From the NCBI GenBank assembly GCA_039889035.1, contig JBDQQY010000003.1, forward strand, positions 1 to 64,000: 64,000 nt of DNA. Reading direction: 5' to 3'. This document shows, in pieces, positions 1 to 5,431 of this stretch (position 1 is the stretch's first letter; each line of letters opens with the position of its first letter). The notes under the pieces were generated by a model. The model did no database searches, was not told the origin of the DNA, and saw nothing but the letters and a program-made list of their open reading frames with translations. Source of the DNA: Plantactinospora sp039889035. GTDB taxonomy: Bacteria > Actinomycetota > Actinomycetes > Mycobacteriales > Micromonosporaceae. A program made the position numbers and the translations under genes.

Positions 1-57
1 CATCTGCTCCGCCCGGTGCAGTCGGCGGATCTCCGCCCAGTCCTCCACGCTCAACAC
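1..57 (-). CDS. istA: IS21-family transposase IstA, N-terminal fragment
   Basis: Nineteen codons are visible before the window edge. The peptide contains VEDWAEIRRLHRAEQM, which matches the usual start of actinobacterial IstA transposases (a helix-turn-helix and DDE integrase). An AGGAGG lies at 58-63. It abuts the GTG at 57 but is well spaced for the GTG at 48, so translation may start at 48. The gene is complete only if it continues to the left of the window. It is the only transposase evidence in this patch. Confidence 0.65.
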   Translation of the reverse strand, partial: MLSVEDWAEIRRLHRAEQM

Positions 58-127
58 CCTCCTGATCATTCGGAGGGGGTCAACATTCACCCGCCGCCAG
101 GGGGTCAGTTTTCATGCGTCGACGACA
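1..127 (-). mobile_element. Terminal part of an IS21-family insertion sequence
   Basis: Read on the minus strand, the element appears to begin with TG at 127 and carries two related internal words, TGAAAACTGACCCCC and GTGAATGTTGACCCCC, followed by the start of an istA-like gene. Short repeats behind a TG terminus are typical of IS21 ends. The element continues to the left, outside the window, so the other end, istB and any target duplication cannot be seen. The boundary at 127 is inferred from the TG and from where the neighbouring GNAT protein stops looking like its family. Confidence 0.65.
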
Positions 128-658
128 GATCGGCGTTTCGGTTTGTCGGCGTGAGGCGTCCTGGCTGGAGAGGACGTAATGGCGGAGCTTCACGCGGCTG
201 CCGTCGGGGGCGGCCCAGTCAGCGTCGGTGGTGTGGGAATACTGCCAGCCGGTAGCTTCATAGAAGGCAACGGCGGCCGAGCCATGTTCGTCCGTGACGT
301 TCAGCGTCAGCTCCCAGCCGCGCTCGGCAGCCCACGACCGGGCGTTGCCCACCAATGCGCTGGCCAGCGATCGACCGCGGGCTGCAGGAGTGATGTAGAG
401 CCGTGACAGTTCGGCATGACGGGCCGGCGCTTGACTGTCCGAGACGTCGGGCAGGCGTTGGACCGCGACGTGGCCGGCGACAGCGCCGTCCGGCTCTTCA
501 GCAATCCATGCTTGCAGTAGCCGTGGTGGGTTGAGCCACCCGCGTGGATCCGCCGGCCAGTTCAACGGGTAGGCGTCGGCCTCGTGCACCGCGCGCAAGG
601 CGTCAACGCATCTGTCCAGGTCAGTCATGCGTCGGGTCCGGATACTCGGGTGGGTCAT
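80..658 (-). CDS. GNAT N-acetyltransferase with a tail altered by an insertion sequence
   Basis: A 192-residue protein of the Gcn5-related N-acetyltransferase fold, expected to move an acetyl group from acetyl-CoA to an unknown amine. The acetyl-CoA loop is visible around residues 80-105 (RLYITPAARGRSLASALV), followed by the FYEATGW motif common near the C-terminus of GNATs. Roughly the last 15 residues, including MKTDPLAAGEC, are encoded by the IS21 terminal sequence, so the native stop has been lost and the tail is foreign. The core fold looks intact, so the enzyme may still work. Substrate unknown. Confidence 0.75.
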   Translation of the reverse strand: MTHPSIRTRRMTDLDRCVDALRAVHEADAYPLNWPADPRGWLNPPRLLQAWIAEEPDGAVAGHVAVQRLPDVSDSQAPARHAELSRLYITPAARGRSLASALVGNARSWAAERGWELTLNVTDEHGSAAVAFYEATGWQYSHTTDADWAAPDGSRVKLRHYVLSSQDASRRQTETPICRRRMKTDPLAAGEC

Positions 659-798
659 CAGAACATTTTCACTGTGGCGGGGCTCTTACTGTTCGCGGGT
701 GCCGTGGCTGGCTGAGAGATTCTCTCGTCATGCCGCTGATCTTGACGACGGGGTCCATTGTTCGCCATGTGCCCGGTCCTCGCCGATAGGCTGGTCTG

Positions 799-1438
799 GT
801 GCCGGACGGAGTCGCCGAGTCGGAGGTGCCGCTGAGCGGCGGCCGCATGACGCCCGGGGTCGTGCGGGTGGGTGAAACCGTGCGGCGTCCCGTGTCGCCG
901 GCGTCGCGGTTTGCTGCGATGTTGTTGTCTCACCTCGCCTCCGTGGGCTTCGAGGGCGCGCCCAGATATCTGGGTAAGGATGGTGTTGGTCGCGAGATCC
1001 TGACCTTCGTTCGCCCAGGCGGGAATCCTGCTGCGGCGCATGCATGATGCGAGCCGTGACATGGCCGAGCGTCTCGGCGGTGGGGACGTCGTCTGCCATC
1101 ACGACCCAGGTCCGAACAACACCGTGTTCCGCGACGGCCTGCCGGTGGCGTTCATCGACTTCGACTTCGCGGCGGTCGGGGACCCGCTCGAAGATGTCGG
1201 CTATGTGGCCTGGTCGTGCTGCATCTCGTCCAAGCCGACGCGGCGGCTGCCGACCGAGCAGCCGCGTCAGGTGCGGGCCCTTGCTGATGCCTACGGGCTG
1301 TCGGCAGATCAGCGTCGTCGGCTGCCAACGGCTATCGAGGAACGCTTTGCCCGTAACGAACGCTTCCGGCGCGAGCGTGCTGATCGACAGCGAGTGACCC
1401 TGCCGTCTCGACGTCGGCGCGGGCAGCAGCGACCGTGA
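799..1438 (+). pseudogene. Phosphotransferase (APH family) pseudogene with an internal deletion
   Basis: Two reading frames give the two halves of one aminoglycoside-phosphotransferase-family protein. The first (799-1047) reads RPVSPASRFAAMLLSHL and ends in a normal-looking strand, LTFV. The second (frame entered near 1015) resumes at LLRRMHDASRDMAE and holds the kinase catalytic motif VCHHDPGPNNTVF and the metal-binding FIDFDFAAVGDPLEDV. The join near 1005-1018 drops the linker between the lobes and shifts the frame, so no full protein can be made. The 3' end runs into a mobilization-like sequence on the other strand at about 1395, which suggests a second rearrangement. Confidence 0.75.
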
Positions 1439-1658
1439 CCTCCCCGGTGTACCCAGTCGGCGTCAACCCCGCGCGCGCCGCAGCCGCCGCCACGTCACGC
1501 AGTTCCTCGGCTGTCAGCCGAACGTTCACGCTGTATGACCGCCCAGCCGGCACCCGTACCCGGTTGCGAGCCGGCACCGCCACCGGACCAACCGGAAGAT
1601 CGACAGTCACGCCGGGGGATTCTGCACCATTGTCGATGCCTGCTCTTGTTCGCCCCAC
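1332..1658 (-). pseudogene. MobC-like mobilization protein, truncated
   Basis: The middle of this 108-codon frame reads SYSVNVRLTAEELRDVAAAA followed by ARAGLTPTGYTGEV. This resembles the ribbon-helix-helix region of MobC-type plasmid mobilization proteins of actinomycetes, which help the relaxase bind oriT. After about 1395 the frame reads through the antisense strand of the phosphotransferase pseudogene, so the native C-terminus is missing. The GTG start at 1658 lies directly behind repeat cluster A. Family assignment is from a short region only. It is probably a remnant of a mobilizable element. Confidence 0.45.
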
Positions 1659-1744
1659 AACGTAAGTCCGGACTCCACAAGATCATCCACAAACCAGATC
1701 CGGACTCCACAAGGTTCGCGCGGACGCGACACGTGTCGCGTCCG
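1653..1744. repeat. Repeat cluster A1 (array boundary)
   Basis: On the plus strand this block has spaced words CCCACAACGT, TCCACAAGAT and TCCACAAGGT alternating with TCCGGAC or TCCGGA, and ends in a perfect 24-base palindrome at 1721-1744. It aligns over about 90 bases with the block at 2851-2939 and less well with 4264-4344. In each case the block lies just upstream (minus strand) of a gene or gene remnant. The spaced short words resemble arm-type binding sites of a recombinase. That role is inference. Confidence 0.7.
1721..1744. repeat. Perfect 24-base palindrome within cluster A1
   Basis: The half-site CGGACGCGACAC is followed without a gap by its exact reverse complement. The matching position in cluster B1 (2914-2939) is an imperfect palindrome with the same GCGGAC ends, and C1 keeps only one half. 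A gapless palindrome of this length suits a dimeric DNA-binding protein or a recombination core site better than a terminator. Neither role is shown. Confidence 0.7.
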
Positions 1745-1781
1745 GCTCCAGGTTGCGGATGATCAAGGCGCTCACCAGCGG

Positions 1782-1838
1782 CTCGCAAGGTAGGTCCGGA
1801 CGGTGCGAGATGCGATCGTCCGGAACTACTTTGCGGTT
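1782..1838. repeat. Inverted repeat A2, overlapping the stop codon of the phosphotransferase gene
   Basis: On the minus strand the arms are GCAAAGTAGTTCCGGAC and GTCCGGACCTACCTTGC, an imperfect inverted repeat separated by about 16 bases. The TAG stop of the gene at 1826-2815 is inside the first arm. The blocks at 2985-3039 and 4027-4079 have the same plan. The position, at the 3' end of one gene and just before cluster A1, is the same as that of B2 relative to its gene. Confidence 0.65.
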
Positions 1839-2815
1839 TCCTGGCTCAGCTGGCTCAAGGCCGATGGTCCCCACCCGGTCGGGTCGTCGCCGTGCGGCAC
1901 CATCGCCAGGGCCTGCCAGAGCAGGACGATGTTCAACCAGCCCGCCTCGGCTGGGGTCAGCGGACGCTCGGACTGGTAGCCGGTAAGGAATTCTGTGCGA
2001 ACTTCGGCCGACACCGGCCCCCAGTTGTGGTAACGGGTGCCGAGCAGGACCGCCGCGCGGGCCAACTCGACGATTCGGTGATCATGCTGGGCCTCCTCGA
2101 AGTCGATGATCGCGGTGACCCCACCGCAGGCCCACAAGATGTTGGCGGAGCGAATATCGAAATGGACGAGCTGACGGGGAAATCGGTCAGGCGGCGCGCT
2201 GGTAACCAGCCCGCGCAGCGTGTCACGAGCGGCCATCGGTAGATGGTCTGCGCGGGAGTCGAGCCAGTCGGTGACCCGGGCCGTCAACGGCTTGGACGAA
2301 ACGGCGGGGGCGAGAAGCTGATCGGCGTCCGGGTATGCGGCCAGCGCGTCCTGCAATCGGGCGAGTACGGCTCCGGCCACCCGCACCTGGTTGAGATCGG
2401 CGGTGTCGAGGAGGTCGCCCACGATCTCGCGCTGCAGGCCCATCGAGACACGGTCGACCTCGACCTGGAGGCAACCGTCTCGTGCGGGGACCGGCGCTGA
2501 AACCGGCAGCCCTCGGCCGTGGAGCCAGTTCGTGAGACGCGCCGTCTCCAGCAGACGCGGAAAACGCTCGAGCACTACCGACCATTTCGCGAGCAGTCGG
2601 CCAGACGGCGTGCCGACCCAAGCAAGCGCGTTGCCGCCGCTCATGACGATCCGCTCGCAGGAGTCGATGCGAACGCCCCAGTGCTTGTCCAGCATCGCGG
2701 CAACCCAGCGGCCGGCCGACTCAGCGTCACTGAAGCCGAACCGTTCGTCGAGCGCGTGGCGAGGGTCGTGCGGCTCCCACAGCATCTCCAACACCGGCGC
2801 CTGCGACTCGATCAT
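1826..2815 (-). CDS. Phosphotransferase of the APH/choline kinase family
   Basis: A 329-residue kinase-like protein. The catalytic loop is seen as LVHFDIRSANILW (Asp and Asn of the HxDxxxxN motif) and the metal-binding loop as TAIIDFEEAQHDHRIVEL. The N-terminal lobe carries the nucleotide-binding strands (SGGNALAWVGTPSGRLLAKW). Such enzymes phosphorylate small hydroxylated molecules, and the substrate cannot be read from sequence. No resistance function should be assumed. The gene is flanked on both sides by related repeat clusters (A1/A2 and B1/B2), so it may have arrived as a mobile unit. The start at 2815 follows cluster B1 by about 35 bases. Confidence 0.8.
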   Translation of the reverse strand: MIESQAPVLEMLWEPHDPRHALDERFGFSDAESAGRWVAAMLDKHWGVRIDSCERIVMSGGNALAWVGTPSGRLLAKWSVVLERFPRLLETARLTNWLHGRGLPVSAPVPARDGCLQVEVDRVSMGLQREIVGDLLDTADLNQVRVAGAVLARLQDALAAYPDADQLLAPAVSSKPLTARVTDWLDSRADHLPMAARDTLRGLVTSAPPDRFPRQLVHFDIRSANILWACGGVTAIIDFEEAQHDHRIVELARAAVLLGTRYHNWGPVSAEVRTEFLTGYQSERPLTPAEAGWLNIVLLWQALAMVPHGDDPTGWGPSALSQLSQETAK

Positions 2816-2850
2816 GCGTCGATCCCATCACACGACCGGCGGACGCCGCT

Positions 2851-2939
2851 CCAACCTGAATCCGGACTCCGCAAGATCGTCCGCAAGGTAAGTCCGGACC
2901 CCGCAAGGTTCGGGCGGACGGGACAACTGTCGCGTCCGC
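2851..2939. repeat. Repeat cluster B1 (array boundary)
   Basis: This block aligns with A1 almost base for base: CTCCAACCTG, TCCGCAAGAT, TCCGCAAGGT and CCCGCAAGGT alternate with TCCGGAC, and a near-palindrome follows at 2914-2939 whose halves differ by one pair and a central mismatch. It sits just upstream of the phosphotransferase start. The similarity between A1 and B1, which flank that gene, is what suggests a transposed or captured unit. Confidence 0.7.
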
Positions 2940-2984
2940 CTGAGACTGAGGCTTGCACCAGCCAGCCGGAGCGACCTGCGGCGA

Positions 2985-3039
2985 TGCAGGAAAGTCCGGG
3001 CGGTTGAACCGTTGAGCGTCCGGATGTACTTTGCACCTT
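2985..3039. repeat. Inverted repeat B2
   Basis: A weaker copy of the A2 inverted repeat: the word AGTCCGGG is followed about 18 bases later by CGTCCGGATGTACTTTGC. It lies between the stop of the gene at 3102-3869 and cluster B1, the same relative place that A2 has. The left arm is degenerate. Confidence 0.55.
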
Positions 3040-3101
3040 CGGTGCTGTCCGGGGATCGGGGGATTTGGATGCGCGCGTCGGACGTTCCGGTGGTCGGCGG
3101 C

Positions 3102-3869
3102 TCACCGCAGATGCCCGCGTCGCTCCTTGCCAGATAGCAGGTCAATGGGGAGCAGCGCGCTCATGCCTTCGGTTTCTGCAGGCAGGTAGGAGAGGTGGAC
3201 GGTCTTGTGGGCGTTTTCGCGGCAGAGAGTCCAGTGCGCCACATCGGACTCGCCGAGTCGAACGCAGAACTGGTCGAGCAGCCAGAAGAACTGGGACATG
3301 TATCCGCCAGGGAGCAGGCGGCGGATCTGCTGCGGGCGGGTCACCTTGAACATGCTCACCAGTACGGTCAGGTCGCCGAACTGCCGTGCGTTGCCGCCGA
3401 TCCGCCCCGGCGTCGGTGGGTACGCGTTGTCGTCGGCGTCGAGTACGAAGTCCATTACCTCGGCGCTGGCCAGACGATGCCAGGCGGCGCTGGCAGTCAC
3501 GCGCTGACCGCTGGCCTCTGCTCTGCCGACATGGGCCACGACCAGCTCGCGGGCCCACTCATGCTGCGGGCTGGCTTGGACGCGTTTGTGGGGCGACGAG
3601 GTGACAGCGTCCACGACCCCGCGCCGGAACGAGATGGTGGTTGACTGGCCGTCGGGGAACCCCGCGTAGTACCAGGAGATGGGCTCAGACCGCGGCCGCG
3701 GCAGAGGGCGACGGCGGAGGCGGTCGAGCAGCCCCCGCCGTTGCGGCATGCCGAGGTCGCCCATGCTGTGGTAGAGCGCGCGGAACTCGTCGCGACTCAT
3801 CGTGCTGAGCGGCGGTCCGATGAGGTCGACGACTTGGTCTCGCGTCATTCCCCGCTCGATGGACACCAT
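3102..3869 (-). CDS. Protein of unknown function with a BamE/SmpA-like N-terminal motif
   Basis: A 255-residue protein. Near its N-terminus it reads IERGMTRDQVVDLIGPPLS, which resembles the start of BamE/SmpA-like domains, although no signal peptide or membrane segment is present and the rest is unlike that family. A tryptophan/tyrosine-rich strand (ISWYYAGFPDGQSTTISF) follows, and the C-terminal half has no motif I recognise. ATG 3869 is chosen because AAGGGGG lies 9 bases upstream. An ATG at 3893 lacks a ribosome site. It sits between repeat clusters B and C, so it may be a cassette passenger. Confidence 0.6.
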   Translation of the reverse strand: MVSIERGMTRDQVVDLIGPPLSTMSRDEFRALYHSMGDLGMPQRRGLLDRLRRRPLPRPRSEPISWYYAGFPDGQSTTISFRRGVVDAVTSSPHKRVQASPQHEWARELVVAHVGRAEASGQRVTASAAWHRLASAEVMDFVLDADDNAYPPTPGRIGGNARQFGDLTVLVSMFKVTRPQQIRRLLPGGYMSQFFWLLDQFCVRLGESDVAHWTLCRENAHKTVHLSYLPAETEGMSALLPIDLLSGKERRGHLR

Positions 3870-4026
3870 GGATCTGACCCCCTTCGCCGACACCTGGTCA
3901 GCCCGACCGGTGAGCCGAAACCTGGCGGGACGGGTCGATGTTACGACGCCGTGGTGCCGATGCCGAGACCGCAGGCGACGACGTGCGTCAATCGCCCACG
4001 ACGAAGATCAACGATCACGTGACCCC

Positions 4027-4079
4027 GTGGTGGGTCCGGACGTCAACGAGCCGAAATGTCCGGATCTACCTTGCGGTTT
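4027..4079. repeat. Inverted repeat C2
   Basis: A third copy of the A2-type element. On the minus strand the first arm is GCAAGGTAGATCCGGAC and a GTCCGGACCCACC follows about 15 bases later. The first arm matches A2 closely. It is located about 160 bases upstream of the gene starting at 3869, and 185 bases from the related cluster C1. Confidence 0.6.
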
Positions 4080-4263
4080 GCCTGCTCAATCCTGACCAAG
4101 TGCCGCCTCGGCGAGAGCACGGCATCGGCTGGGTGCCAGGACGTCAGCCAGTGCTGGCCTCTGGAGACGGTCGGCATGGTCTCATTGTCGCGAGCTGCGG
4201 TCGGTACGGTCATTCGTCATGCTCTCCGTCACGGTCAATGAGGACGTCAAGTCCTCACTACGA
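4080..4263. other. Gene-free segment between two repeat clusters
   Basis: This 184-base stretch between C2 and C1 has no convincing reading frame. Near its right end is a small perfect hairpin, TGAGGAC-GTCAA-GTCCTCA (4239-4257). If the repeats bound mobile units, this would be a unit without a gene or a decayed one. Confidence 0.4.
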
Positions 4264-4344
4264 CTCGCAAGGTAGTCCGGACGGCTCGCAAGATCACCCG
4301 CAAGGTTGCCCGGACACTCGCAAGGCTCAGGCGGACCCGACAAC
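4264..4344. repeat. Repeat cluster C1 (array edge)
   Basis: Four spaced words, CTCGCAAGGT, CTCGCAAGAT, CCCGCAAGGT and CTCGCAAGGC, alternate with GTCCGGAC and CCCGGAC, and GCGGACCCGACA follows. This is the same order as in A1 and B1, but the palindrome is reduced to one half. It marks the right edge of the accessory patch. The next gene on the right is on the opposite strand. Confidence 0.65.
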
Positions 4345-4431
4345 ACGATATGCCCGTTCTGGGCTGGGCGGAGCGGCGAAAATCAATTAGAATGTGTGTA
4401 CTAAAACGGCTTCTGAACTGGGAGGACAGCC

Positions 4432-5088
4432 GTGCCAGAGTCTGTCGCCACCGCGCCTACTGCCGCCCCCCTCCCCTACGCCACCCTGCTCGCCTTCACC
4501 CGCTACGTCGACCGCACCGGCCCGGCCAAGGCGACGTTCGTCGGCGGCCTGCGCAAGCAGCGCGCGAGCCGCTCCGGCTTCAACCCGCACGGCCAGCTCG
4601 TCAAGGCGCTCAAGACCGACATCGCGTTGCGGACCGGCGGCCGCCACCTGGCCGAGATCACCGGGGTGGTCAAGCCGCGCTGGCGCCCGCTCTACGAGGC
4701 GCTGGTTCCGGGCGCGGTGAGCTACCTGCACTCGCTCGGCGACCTGTCGGCGGTCGAGCTCGCCCAGACCCACGATGCGCTCGGGATGGTCGGCGACCTG
4801 CCGGTGAAGGTCAACCCGCACCTCGGCCTGCGCTACGACGACGGCCGGCGGGAGGCCGTCCGGCTGCACTTCGACGAGCAGCCGCCGAGCCAGGAAGCGC
4901 TGCTGGCCACCCTGCACCTGATGGGCCGGCAGATGGACCAGGTGCTGCCCGGTGCCGAGCCGGTGCTGGTCGACGTACGCCGGGGCCTCACACACCACCG
5001 CGACCCCGCCGTCCGCCCCGACCAGGTCGAACGCTGGCTCGCTGGTGAGGCGGCCGCCTTCACCGCCATCTGGTCCACCGCCGCCTGA
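4432..5088 (+). CDS. Conserved-looking protein of unknown function
   Basis: A 218-residue protein starting at a GTG with GGGAGGAC 5-8 bases upstream. It is rich in alpha helix by composition and has no signal peptide, membrane segment or catalytic motif I recognise. An AT-rich block just upstream (about 4380-4410, containing AATCAATTAGAATG) stands out in this GC-rich DNA and may hold the promoter. It lies right beside repeat cluster C1 but reads away from the array. Coding is supported by codon use and the ribosome site. Function unknown. Confidence 0.6.
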   Translation: MPESVATAPTAAPLPYATLLAFTRYVDRTGPAKATFVGGLRKQRASRSGFNPHGQLVKALKTDIALRTGGRHLAEITGVVKPRWRPLYEALVPGAVSYLHSLGDLSAVELAQTHDALGMVGDLPVKVNPHLGLRYDDGRREAVRLHFDEQPPSQEALLATLHLMGRQMDQVLPGAEPVLVDVRRGLTHHRDPAVRPDQVERWLAGEAAAFTAIWSTAA

Positions 5089-5389
5089 CCGACGCGTAGA
5101 TCGCGCTACTTCCCGGAAGGCTCTGGAGCTGCGGCCGAGGCGCCGTGATCGGCGGCGCCTCAACCGCCTCCTCGGCAGCGACCGGCTCGTCCGGCAGGTC
5201 GCCGCCCAGCGCCTGCGCGACGACGTCGAAGGCGTCGTCGCCGAACTCCGCACGACGCTACGCCGCCGATGCAGCCCCGCGCGCTGACCGCGCGGCTGAC
5301 CGCCGAGATCACACCTGATCCGGAAAGGAGTGGCTTCCCGGACAGTCCGATGCCACCAGTTCCCGGAGTAGCGGGATCTCGAGACCGGG
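5089..5389. other. Intergenic region with no gene seen
   Basis: About 300 bases between the unknown gene at 4432-5088 and the terminator of the protease gene. Arginine-rich frames cross it, but none has a start with a ribosome site or family-like sequence. It may be a decayed gene end. Confidence 0.4.
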
Positions 5390-5422
5390 GCTGCCCCGGC
5401 GTGCCGGGCACGCCGGGGCAGC
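5390..5422. terminator. Strong hairpin terminator after the protease gene
   Basis: A perfect 15-base stem, GCTGCCCCGGCGTGC (5390-5404) with its complement at 5408-5422, closes on a 3-base loop. It begins 10 bases beyond the stop of the minus-strand protease gene. There is no T-run, as is common in high-GC actinomycetes. Confidence 0.75.
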
Positions 5423-5431
5423 TTCGTCCGG

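Noticed and set aside
1826..2815. Aminoglycoside resistance gene
   Set aside because: Only the broad kinase fold is visible. Nothing identifies an antibiotic substrate.
1653..4344. CRISPR array
   Set aside because: The repeats are irregular in spacing, and units contain genes rather than short unique spacers.
1653..4344. Classic integron attC sites
   Set aside because: No recognisable attC core (GTTRRRY) or paired R/L boxes of that type. The words are different.
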